NCBI GenBank assembly: GCA_937919015.1
Contig: CALFPN010000095.1
Span: 1-5,494, forward strand
Reading direction: 5' to 3'
DNA from: an uncultured Clostridia bacterium
Lineage (GTDB): Bacteria; Bacillota; Clostridia; Lachnospirales; Anaerotignaceae
DNA length: 5,494 nucleotides
Position 1 is the first letter of the stretch. Every line of letters begins with the position of its first letter. Position numbers and translations under genes: made by a program. Of this stretch, positions 1-5,494 are shown piece after piece. The notes beneath the pieces were generated by a model. That model was not told where the DNA came from and did no database searches. It saw only the letters and a list, made by a program, of their open reading frames with translations.

Positions 1-206
1 TCTCAGGCTCCAACAAGCCCTATGCTTTTACGCAGCAGTCACGGGAGGAGCCTACCGACATCCCAAGGATGCTTTCGAACCTCCGGCTCAGAAGCCATAG
101 GTCATTGAGTGAAATTGTTATCGGCTCGCAGCAACCGCCGACTCTCTGAAAACGCAGGCACTCGACCCTCTTCGTCATCGCCTTTTTATGAAATTGTTTT
201 GTGTTG
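1..206 (-). ncRNA. T-box riboswitch leader, 3' part cut by window edge
   Basis: A T-box leader binds an uncharged tRNA and prevents premature termination of a downstream aminoacyl-tRNA synthetase, amino-acid biosynthesis or transport gene. Read on the minus strand, the stem I hallmarks are present. These are AGAGAG (147-142) followed by a hairpin TCGGC/GCCGA (141-137 with 125-121), whose loop GGTTGCTGCGA fits the distal stem I loop consensus. A supporting helix GAGTG/CACTC pairs 163-159 with 111-107, and a basal helix AGAGG/CTTCT pairs 171-167 with 94-90. The specifier loop should lie around 100-95 (CTATGG). AUG (Met) or UAU (Tyr), each followed by G, are the candidate codons, and I cannot decide between them. 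Further on are a hairpin CATCC/GGATG (71-67 with 63-59) and a 7-bp helix AGGCTCC/GGAGCCT (53-47 with 11-5), the probable stem III. The T-box sequence that pairs with the tRNA end, the terminator and the gene itself are off the left edge. The family call is firm; the amino acid is not. Confidence 0.85.
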
Positions 207-212
207 CTGACT

Positions 213-240
213 ATTATAGCATTCTTCAAAATTTTGTCAA
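213..240 (-). promoter_or_regulatory. SigA-type promoter of the T-box transcript
   Basis: On the minus strand there is a perfect -35 hexamer TTGACA (240-235) and a perfect -10 hexamer TATAAT (218-213), separated by 16 bases. The bases TGC directly precede the -10, giving an extended -10 element. Transcription should begin near position 206 and run leftward into the T-box leader. This is the strongest promoter in the window by eye. Its position just upstream of the conserved leader elements supports both calls. Confidence 0.88.
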
Positions 241-313
241 CCTGTTTTTGGAAAGGAGATGGTACAGCTTTTTTATTTCCTCTGAAAATTAAAGAAATTT
301 TAAGAATTCCTAC

Positions 314-342
314 CGTTCTTCTTTTGATTTATTTCGTATAAT
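314..342 (+). promoter_or_regulatory. Putative promoter of the efflux operon
   Basis: A perfect -10 hexamer TATAAT lies at 337-342, 33 bases before the adaptor start. At 17-base spacing the -35 position (314-319, CGTTCT) is a poor match to TTGACA, and there is no TG extension. This suggests a weak or activator-dependent promoter. Transcription would start near 349, giving a leader of about 27 bases that ends in the ribosome binding site. The short inverted repeat AAGAA/TTCTT (302-306 with 316-320) overlaps the -35 region and could be a regulator site, but that is speculative. Confidence 0.5.
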
Positions 343-361
343 GGCTCTATAAAAACCAAAG

Positions 362-369
362 AGGAGGGG
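362..369 (+). promoter_or_regulatory. Ribosome binding site of the adaptor gene
   Basis: AGGAGGGG ends six bases before the ATG at 376. It is a near-perfect Shine-Dalgarno sequence and fixes the adaptor start. Confidence 0.85.
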
Positions 370-375
370 AAACGA

Positions 376-1557
376 ATGAAATTGACAAAGAGAAAAAAGA
401 TCGTGATTGCGGTGGTGGTGCTCTTTGCGGCAGCAGGGATAAAACTGGCCATGGGCAAAGGTGAGGCCCCCGCAGAGACGGTCAGTACGGCAATGGCGGA
501 AAAGCAGGATCTGGAGGAGACACTGAAGCTGAAGGCTGTTCTGGAAGGAACAGAAAGTGTGGAAGTTGTCTCCCGTCTGCATTATGAAGTAAAAGAGCTT
601 TTGGTAAAAGAGGGGGACAGAGTAAAGAAAGGGCAACTGCTGGCCGTTCTGGATAGCACGGATCTTTCTCAGGAAATGTCCCTTAAGAAAGGCGACCTTG
701 CTCTTTTGCAGAAGGAGCAGGCAGAAACGCTGCGGGACAGACAGGTGGAATATAATCATGCCAAAAAGCTGTATGATGACACGAAAGCACTCTTTGATAT
801 CGGCGCAGCCAGTCAATCAGAATTAGATGCGGCGAAGGATGCCCTCGATAAAATTCCCGCGGAAAAGGGGAAGACTGTTCTTTCTGCAGTGGAAAAACAG
901 GCCCTTGCCAATAGAAAGCAGGAAATCGGCATACAGGCAAGCGCGTTGGAGGATTGCCAGATCCGCAGCATGATCGATGGGACGGTGACCCGTGTCAATA
1001 CGAAGGTGGGACGTTTTGCCGATGAAACGGAAGAGGATAAGCCCATGTTCGTCATTGAAAATATCGATACCCTGCAGATGAAGGTGATGGTCGGAGAAAA
1101 GGATATCGCAAAAATCAAAGTGGGGCAGGATGTGGATATTACTGCGGATATTCTAAACGGGGCCAGTGTTGCGGGAAAGGTGACCCGCATTTCTCCTACG
1201 GGGGAACTGAAGGATGGTGCTGCTTCCGAACGGGTAATTCCTGTGTATGTTTCTGTGACAGAGAAAAACGAGAAGCTGATTGCGGGGATCACGGCAAAGG
1301 CGACCATTCATATCGCCAAAGCGGCGCAGGCTTTGACAGTGCCGTATGAAGCCGTGGGTGAACTGGAAGACGGTTCCACCGTTGTTTATGTGGTGAATGA
1401 AGACAATACCATCCGCATCGTTCCTGTGGAATTGGGATTGGAAACAGATTTGTATGTGGAGATCAAGGGCGGCGACTTGAAAGAGGGTCAGACCATCGTA
1501 CTGAACCCCAGCCTTGCCTTAACGGAAGGTATGGATGTTTTGCCGCAGCAGGAGTGA
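376..1557 (+). CDS. HlyD/MacA-type efflux adaptor (membrane fusion protein)
   Basis: This 393-residue protein is the extracytoplasmic adaptor of an ABC exporter and is expected to sit on the outer face of the permease. A basic N-terminus (KLTKRKK) is followed by one membrane anchor at about residues 9-26; there is no lipobox cysteine. After a short beta segment, the first half of a lipoyl-like domain spans about 62-97 (VKEGDRVKKGQLLAVLDS). A long alpha-helical hairpin follows at about 98-193, with its tip near LFDIGAASQSELDAA (139-153). The second lipoyl half is at about 194-214 (IDGTVTRVNTKVG), then come a beta-barrel domain at about 230-315 and a membrane-proximal domain to the end. Length and order match MacA and Bacillus YknX (about 375-390 residues). 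It is the first gene of the operon, and AGGAG inside its last codons serves the ATPase that starts six bases after its stop. The substrate cannot be inferred. At the hairpin tip L139 and S146 match two positions of the TolC-docking motif, but the arginine position is D135. Confidence 0.92.
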   Translation: MKLTKRKKIVIAVVVLFAAAGIKLAMGKGEAPAETVSTAMAEKQDLEETLKLKAVLEGTESVEVVSRLHYEVKELLVKEGDRVKKGQLLAVLDSTDLSQEMSLKKGDLALLQKEQAETLRDRQVEYNHAKKLYDDTKALFDIGAASQSELDAAKDALDKIPAEKGKTVLSAVEKQALANRKQEIGIQASALEDCQIRSMIDGTVTRVNTKVGRFADETEEDKPMFVIENIDTLQMKVMVGEKDIAKIKVGQDVDITADILNGASVAGKVTRISPTGELKDGAASERVIPVYVSVTEKNEKLIAGITAKATIHIAKAAQALTVPYEAVGELEDGSTVVYVVNEDNTIRIVPVELGLETDLYVEIKGGDLKEGQTIVLNPSLALTEGMDVLPQQE

Positions 1558-1563
1558 TGCCCT

Positions 1564-2262
1564 ATGAAAGAGATGATCAAAATTGAACATTTACATAAAA
1601 CATATGACACAGGAGCGGTGCAGGTCCATGCCTTGCGGGATGTGAATCTGACCATTTATGAAGGGGAATATGTAGCCATCATGGGGCAGTCCGGTTCCGG
1701 TAAATCTACCTTGATGAATATTTTGGGCTGTATGGACAGACGCTTCGAGGGGATGTATCTTTTGGATGGTATCAGTATTGCAGAACAGGGGGAAAACGAT
1801 CTTTCCCGCATCCGTAATCAGAAGATCGGCTTTGTTTTTCAGGCATTTCAGCTGATTCCCCGTACCTCTGCTTTGAAAAATGTGGAGATCCCCATGATTT
1901 ACAGGGGGATGAAGGGAGAAGCACGAAAGAAAAAGGCGGAAGCGTTGCTGACAAAGGTAGGCTTGGGCGAGCGGGTGCATCATATGCCCAATGAGCTTTC
2001 CGGCGGGCAGAAGCAGCGGGTGGCCATTGCCAGAGCTTTGGCAAATGATCCCGCCATTTTGCTGGCCGATGAGCCTACGGGCAATCTGGATACAAAGGCA
2101 TCCCATGAGATCATGGAATTTTTCACAAAGCTGAATGAGGAGGGGGCAACGGTCATCGTTGTGACCCATGAAGAAGATATTGCCCAATATACGAAACGTA
2201 TTGTTCGTTTTCAGGATGGACAGATCATCAGTGACGAAAGGGTGGGAAAAGATGATATTTGA
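1564..2262 (+). CDS. ABC transporter ATPase, MacB/LolD/YknY type
   Basis: This 232-residue cytoplasmic nucleotide-binding subunit hydrolyses ATP to drive the neighbouring permease. All catalytic motifs are intact: Walker A GQSGSGKST (41-49), Q-loop Q92 in GFVFQ, signature LSGGQ (144-148), Walker B ILLADE (164-169), D-loop NLD (173-175) and switch H201. The stretch FVFQAFQLIPRTSALKNVEIP is typical of the MacB/LolD/SalX branch, whose members work with FtsX-like four-helix permeases (mechanotransmission type). The length is normal for a stand-alone ATPase (YknY, LolD), unlike MacB, where ATPase and permease are fused. The start at 1564 is chosen because AGGAG (1550-1554) lies nine bases upstream. 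The internal ATG at 1573 would be 18 bases away. The 3' end overlaps the permease start by 11 bases, indicating translational coupling. Confidence 0.95.
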   Translation: MKEMIKIEHLHKTYDTGAVQVHALRDVNLTIYEGEYVAIMGQSGSGKSTLMNILGCMDRRFEGMYLLDGISIAEQGENDLSRIRNQKIGFVFQAFQLIPRTSALKNVEIPMIYRGMKGEARKKKAEALLTKVGLGERVHHMPNELSGGQKQRVAIARALANDPAILLADEPTGNLDTKASHEIMEFFTKLNEEGATVIVVTHEEDIAQYTKRIVRFQDGQIISDERVGKDDI

Positions 2263-3457
2263 AAACATCAAACTGGCATTTTCTGCCATTCACGCTAACA
2301 AACTCCGTTCCTTTCTGACCATGCTGGGAATGATTATCGGCATCAGTTCCGTCATCGCCATTGTTTCTCTGGGGGATACCATGCGCAGCGTGGTGGCCAG
2401 TGAATATGAAAATGTAGGGACAGGGCTGGCGTATCTTTACATTATGACAGAGGATAATTATTATTCCGAAAGTGATTTGTTTTATAAGGAAGATGCAGAG
2501 CGGGTGAAAGAAGCCTTGGGGGAAGATTTGATTTACACAGGGTTTCGCCCCCAGGAACGGTGTGAATTGAAGGCCGGAAGAAGAAAGGAGACGGTCTATC
2601 TGTCAGGGCTGGCGGAGAATCCCACTGCCATGGAAGATCCGAAGATCCTTTACGGGCGTATGCTGCAGGACAGAGATATTCTGGAAGAGCGTCGATATAT
2701 CGTTTTGGATAAGGAAACGGCCTACAACATCTTCGGTACGGAAAATGCCGTGGGCAAGACCCTCCAGACCAGCATCGGACAGGAACTGGAAGAGCTGATG
2801 GTGATCGGTATCTTTGAAAATACGGATTCTGCGCTGATGAAGATGCTCAGCGGCGGCGGCTTTCAAACGGCTTATGTGCCGGAAAGCATTATGATCAGCC
2901 CGGATAGTGGGAATTGGAGTCTATATTATTGTATGAACCCTGACGGGGATATGGCGCAGATACAGGAGCGCGTCCGCGGCTTCGCGGCAAGAATGAAAAG
3001 CCGTTCTTTGGACGAAGTGCGTTCTTATTCTGCCATGGAAGAGATGGATATGATGGATGGTATGCTTAGTTCTCTGTCTTTGGTAGTAGGGGCCATTGCA
3101 GCCATTTCCCTTTTGGTAGGGGGCATCGGCATTATGAATATCATGCTGGTCTCTGTGACGGAGCGTACCCGAGAGATCGGTATCCGCAAAGCCCTTGGGG
3201 CTCAGACAAAGGATATCCTGATACAGTTTTTGATCGAGGCAGCGGCTATTTCCGCCGCAGGTGGGCTGATTGGTACGGTTTTGGGGATTACGATTGTGAC
3301 AGTAGGCAGTGCGTTGGTGGGTATTTCTGCCGTGGTGAAACCTTCCGTGGTGGCAGTGGCAGTTATTTTTTCTGCCTTGGTGGGGCTCGGATTCGGTTTG
3401 TATCCTGCCGGAAAAGCAGCAAAAAAGGATCCTGTGGAAGCTCTACGATATGAATAA
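2252..3457 (+). CDS. MacB/FtsX-family ABC transporter permease, YknZ type
   Basis: This 401-residue membrane subunit is the partner of the upstream ATPase and adaptor. The N-terminus MIFENIKLAFSAIHANKLRS is the usual amphipathic lead-in of the family, followed by TM1 at about 20-40. Next comes an extracytoplasmic domain of about 230 residues (41-270, MacB-type periplasmic core fold). TM2 (about 271-298), TM3 (about 328-356) and TM4 (about 362-384) form the FtsX domain. Hallmarks are GIGIMNIMLVSVTERTREIG (291-310) followed by IRKALGA, the coupling region facing the ATPase, and the C-terminal PAGKAAKKDPVEALRYE. The frame is open back to an ATG at 2168. The start at 2252 is preferred because it matches family N-termini and has a purine-rich site (GGTGGG, 2241-2246) five bases upstream. 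The longer form would add 28 atypical residues inside the ATPase gene. Length matches YknZ (about 400). It is the last gene of the operon. Confidence 0.93.
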   Translation: MIFENIKLAFSAIHANKLRSFLTMLGMIIGISSVIAIVSLGDTMRSVVASEYENVGTGLAYLYIMTEDNYYSESDLFYKEDAERVKEALGEDLIYTGFRPQERCELKAGRRKETVYLSGLAENPTAMEDPKILYGRMLQDRDILEERRYIVLDKETAYNIFGTENAVGKTLQTSIGQELEELMVIGIFENTDSALMKMLSGGGFQTAYVPESIMISPDSGNWSLYYCMNPDGDMAQIQERVRGFAARMKSRSLDEVRSYSAMEEMDMMDGMLSSLSLVVGAIAAISLLVGGIGIMNIMLVSVTERTREIGIRKALGAQTKDILIQFLIEAAAISAAGGLIGTVLGITIVTVGSALVGISAVVKPSVVAVAVIFSALVGLGFGLYPAGKAAKKDPVEALRYE

Positions 3458-3476
3458 AAAAGTGAACGAAAAGTGG

Positions 3477-3489
3477 GGCAAAAATTGCC
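3477..3489. repeat. Small inverted repeat after the permease
   Basis: GGCAA and TTGCC form a perfect 5-bp hairpin with an AAA loop, 20 bases after the permease stop. No T-run follows on either strand, so it is not a terminator by itself. It might stabilise the operon's 3' end or be chance. Confidence 0.3.
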
Positions 3490-3509
3490 TAATGGGACAA
3501 AAGATAACT

Positions 3510-3548
3510 GGTATTTATGCGTTTTGCTGAAAAATATCGTTTTTTTTT
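3510..3548 (+). terminator. Possible weak intrinsic terminator after the efflux operon
   Basis: GGTATTT (3510-3516) can pair with AAATATC (3532-3538), giving seven pairs including one G-U, across a 15-base loop. After one G comes a run of nine T (3540-3548). The T-run is convincing, but the stem is AT-rich with a large loop, so termination may be inefficient. It lies about 53 bases after the permease stop, in the right place to end the operon before the dnaE promoter. Confidence 0.45.
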
Positions 3549-3612
3549 GTTTGGATTTTCTATTTTCAAGGGTAGAATCTTGATAATTTTGTTTTATTTC
3601 AAAGATACTTTA

Positions 3613-3621
3613 TGGTATAAT
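3613..3621 (+). promoter_or_regulatory. Extended -10 promoter of dnaE
   Basis: TGG followed by TATAAT (3616-3621) is an extended -10 element with a perfect hexamer. At 17-base spacing the -35 position (3593-3598, TTTATT) is weak, as is common for extended -10 promoters. Transcription would begin near 3628, leaving a leader of about 55 bases. A second, overlapping candidate is TTGATA (3580-3585) with GATACT (3604-3609) at 18-base spacing. Confidence 0.6.
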
Positions 3622-3669
3622 ATTACAAGATTCTTAGGTGAAGCGAAAAAGAAGAGTGTGGGTAGAAGC

Positions 3670-3675
3670 GGAGGT
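3670..3675 (+). promoter_or_regulatory. Ribosome binding site deciding the dnaE start
   Basis: GGAGGT is the best Shine-Dalgarno match in the dnaE leader. It ends seven bases before TTG at 3683 but 22 bases before the first in-frame ATG at 3698. It therefore favours the TTG start. The in-frame GTG at 3674 overlaps this site and is not a plausible start. Confidence 0.65.
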
Positions 3676-3682
3676 GTGCAGT

Positions 3683-5494
3683 TTGGATCAGGAAAAAATG
3701 AGTCAAAAAGACATGCCGTTTACACATCTTCATGTCCATACCGAATATAGTCTGCTGGACGGTTCTGCAAAAATCAAGGAATTGGTGCAGCGGGTGAAAG
3801 AATTGGGCATGGACAGCATCGCCATCACAGACCATGGAGCCATGTATGGTGCGGTGGAATTTTACAAAGCTGCTTTGGAAGCAGGGGTAAAGCCCATCAT
3901 CGGCTGTGAGGTTTATGTGGCGGAGGGTTCTCGTTTCAAAAAAGAAGGCAAGGGCGGCGGATATTATCATATGGTCCTCCTTGCAGAAAACAATGAAGGC
4001 TATCAAAATCTGATTAAGCTGGTTTCTTACGGATTTACGGAAGGGTTCTATTACAAGCCCCGTGTGGATAAGGAACTTTTGCGAAAATACAGCAAAGGGC
4101 TGATTGCTTCCAGCGCGTGCCTTGCGGGGGAAGTACCCAGAAACATTCTGACCGTTTCCTATGAAAAGGCGAAGGAAGCGGCTCTGGAATATCTGGAGAT
4201 CTTCGGGGAAGGCAATTTCTTCCTGGAACTGCAGGATCATGGTATGCGTGAGCAGAAAGTGGTCAATCAGGCATTGGTGAAAATGAGTGTCGAAACAGGT
4301 ATCCCCCTCATCGCCACTAATGACAGCCATTACATTTATAAAGAAGATGCAGAACCTCACGATATCCTTCTGTGTATCCAGACAGGCAAAACCATTCTGG
4401 ACGAGGATAGGATGCGGTATGAGGGCGGACAGTTCTATGTGAAAAGTCCGGAAGAAATGTATCAGCTGTTTCATTATGCCCCTGAAGCCTGCGAAAATAC
4501 GGCAAAGATCGCGGAACGATGCAATGTGACATTTACCTTCCATGATCTGAAACTACCTCGTTTTGATGTGCCGGAAGGCAAAACAGCAAAGGAATATCTG
4601 AGAGAGGTCTGCTATGCGGGCTTCCGATCAAAATATCCGGAAGCGAAAGCGGAATGGAAGGAAAGACTGGAATACGAGCTTTCTACCATTGAAAACATGG
4701 GGTATGTGGATTATTTCCTCATCGTCTGGGATTTTATCAAATACGCAAAGGACAACGGTATCATCGTTGGCCCCGGCCGTGGCTCGGCGGCAGGCAGTAT
4801 GGTTTCCTACTGTCTCTCTATTACGACCATCGACCCCTTAAAATACGACCTGATTTTCGAGCGTTTCCTGAATCCCGAGCGTGTATCCATGCCCGATATC
4901 GATATTGACTTCTGCTTTGAGCGCAGGCAGGAGGTTATTGATTATGTAGGTAAAAAATATGGTGCGGATAAGGTGGTACAGATTGTTACTTTCGGTACCC
5001 TGGCGGCAAAGGGTGTTATCCGTGATGTGGGAAGAGTTATGGACCTTCCCTATGCCTATGTGGATTCCATTGCCAAAATGGTTCCCAACGAATTAAATAT
5101 TACCTTGGAGAGGGCTTTGGAGTTAAATCCTGAATTCCGTAAGCTCTATCAGGAGGATGAGCAGGTTCATCATTTGATTGATATGTGTAAGCGTCTGGAG
5201 GGGTTGCCCAGACATACCTCCATGCACGCGGCTGGAGTGGTCATCTGTCCTAAGGCGGCAGATGAATTTGTACCGCTTTCCAGAGGCTCAGACGGTTCCA
5301 TTACCACCCAGTTTACCATGACCACTTTGGAGGAATTGGGTCTTTTGAAAATGGATTTCCTGGGGCTTCGCACGCTTACGGTGATTCACGATGCAGTGGA
5401 ATTTATTGAGAAAAGTACCGGAAAGCACATTGATGTGGATCATTTGGATTATAATGATAAGAAAGTGCTTGCCTCTATCGGAACAGGAAAGACG
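3683..5494 (+). CDS. dnaE: DNA polymerase III alpha subunit, N-terminal part (cut by window end)
   Basis: DnaE is a C-family DNA polymerase of the bacterial replisome. In Firmicutes it usually acts beside PolC, extending primers on the lagging strand. The frame is open for 604 codons to the window end; full proteins are about 1,100-1,200 residues, so roughly half is present. The PHP domain comes first: HLHVHTEYSLLDG (15-27), TDHG (49-52), GCEVYVA (74-80), ASSACLAGE (142-150) and NDSHY (213-217). The palm follows with GPGRGSAAGS (363-372) and PDIDIDF (404-410), in which D407 and D409 match the catalytic E. coli D401/D403. The third aspartate is D558 in KMDFLGLRT, matching D555. RHTSMHAAGVVIC (511-523) is also typical. 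The fingers, clamp-binding motif and OB domain lie beyond the edge. The start is placed at TTG 3683 because of the GGAGGT seven bases upstream; ATG 3698 is the alternative and would shorten the protein by five residues. It has its own promoter, separate from the efflux operon. Confidence 0.96.
   Translation, partial: MDQEKMSQKDMPFTHLHVHTEYSLLDGSAKIKELVQRVKELGMDSIAITDHGAMYGAVEFYKAALEAGVKPIIGCEVYVAEGSRFKKEGKGGGYYHMVLLAENNEGYQNLIKLVSYGFTEGFYYKPRVDKELLRKYSKGLIASSACLAGEVPRNILTVSYEKAKEAALEYLEIFGEGNFFLELQDHGMREQKVVNQALVKMSVETGIPLIATNDSHYIYKEDAEPHDILLCIQTGKTILDEDRMRYEGGQFYVKSPEEMYQLFHYAPEACENTAKIAERCNVTFTFHDLKLPRFDVPEGKTAKEYLREVCYAGFRSKYPEAKAEWKERLEYELSTIENMGYVDYFLIVWDFIKYAKDNGIIVGPGRGSAAGSMVSYCLSITTIDPLKYDLIFERFLNPERVSMPDIDIDFCFERRQEVIDYVGKKYGADKVVQIVTFGTLAAKGVIRDVGRVMDLPYAYVDSIAKMVPNELNITLERALELNPEFRKLYQEDEQVHHLIDMCKRLEGLPRHTSMHAAGVVICPKAADEFVPLSRGSDGSITTQFTMTTLEELGLLKMDFLGLRTLTVIHDAVEFIEKSTGKHIDVDHLDYNDKKVLASIGTGKT

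Larger units (their letters stand above)
241..375. other. Divergent intergenic region
   Basis: This AT-rich spacer lies between the leftward T-box promoter and the rightward efflux operon. It holds the putative plus-strand -10 and the ribosome binding site listed separately. It also has a short inverted repeat, AAGAA (302-306) with TTCTT (316-320), too short to call an operator with confidence. No coding sequence is apparent. The GGAG at 255-258 leads directly into an ATG that opens only an eight-codon frame. Confidence 0.6.

Noticed and set aside
20..229. A 69-codon minus-strand open frame
   Set aside because: It begins at the promoter -10/-35 spacer, upstream of the expected transcription start, and runs straight through the T-box stem I structure. 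It has no recognisable protein features.
310..1307. Several minus-strand open frames opposite the adaptor gene
   Set aside because: They are antisense to a clearly recognised gene, lack ribosome binding sites and have low-complexity compositions expected from reverse reading.
1591..2289. A 232-codon minus-strand open frame opposite the ATPase gene
   Set aside because: The plus strand carries every ABC ATPase motif in order. The minus-strand product resembles no family and begins inside the permease gene.
3517..3750. A 77-codon plus-strand frame between the permease and dnaE
   Set aside because: It starts inside the possible terminator, spans the dnaE promoter and ends inside the dnaE PHP domain in another frame. 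It has no ribosome binding site at its ATG.
3623..4543. A 306-codon minus-strand open frame opposite dnaE
   Set aside because: Although long, it is antisense to the conserved PHP domain of dnaE and rich in Phe, His and Ile, as expected for reverse reading of this gene.
5476..5494. GTGKT at the window end resembling a nucleotide-binding P-loop
   Set aside because: It lies in dnaE at the place where alpha subunits carry a conserved G-[TS]-GKTEG-type stretch leading to FQLE. The sequence is simply cut there.
1..5494. CRISPR array, insertion sequence, tRNA, phage or toxin-antitoxin genes
   Set aside because: I saw no regularly spaced direct repeats, terminal inverted repeats flanking a transposase, tRNA cloverleaf or small paired genes on either strand.

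Overview
This window looks like ordinary chromosome from a low-to-moderate-GC Firmicute, most likely a member of the Clostridia. The reasons are a T-box leader, consensus TTGACA/TATAAT promoters, strong GGAGG-type ribosome binding sites, a TTG start and a Firmicute-style DnaE. The lineage is inferred from these traits, not from a database match. A diderm Firmicute (Negativicutes) cannot be excluded.

Layout. (1) Positions 1-240, minus strand: a strong extended -10 promoter drives a T-box riboswitch leader. Stem I and a probable stem III are visible, but the antiterminator/terminator and the regulated gene lie off the left edge. (2) Positions 241-375: a divergent intergenic region with a putative promoter and ribosome binding site for the rightward operon. 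(3) Positions 376-3457, plus strand: a tightly packed three-gene operon. It encodes a membrane-anchored HlyD/MacA-type adaptor, a MacB/LolD-type ABC ATPase and a MacB/FtsX-type permease. Gene order and protein sizes match the YknX-YknY-YknZ arrangement of Bacillus. (4) Positions 3458-3682: an AT-rich spacer with a weak possible terminator and an extended -10 promoter. (5) Positions 3683-5494, plus strand: the first 604 codons of dnaE, the replicative DNA polymerase III alpha subunit, cut by the right edge.

How the genes work together. The adaptor, ATPase and permease should assemble into one export or self-protection complex in the cytoplasmic membrane. The ATPase dimer would power a permease dimer and the adaptor would sit on its outer face. 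The substrate cannot be read from the sequence. The T-box controls a different, leftward transcript in response to the charging level of one tRNA. DnaE is an independent housekeeping gene.

I found no CRISPR array, insertion sequence, tRNA, rRNA, prophage gene or convincing new system. The points most worth a second look are the unresolved T-box specifier, the partial TolC-docking motif in the adaptor, the intact PHP metal site of DnaE and its probable TTG start.
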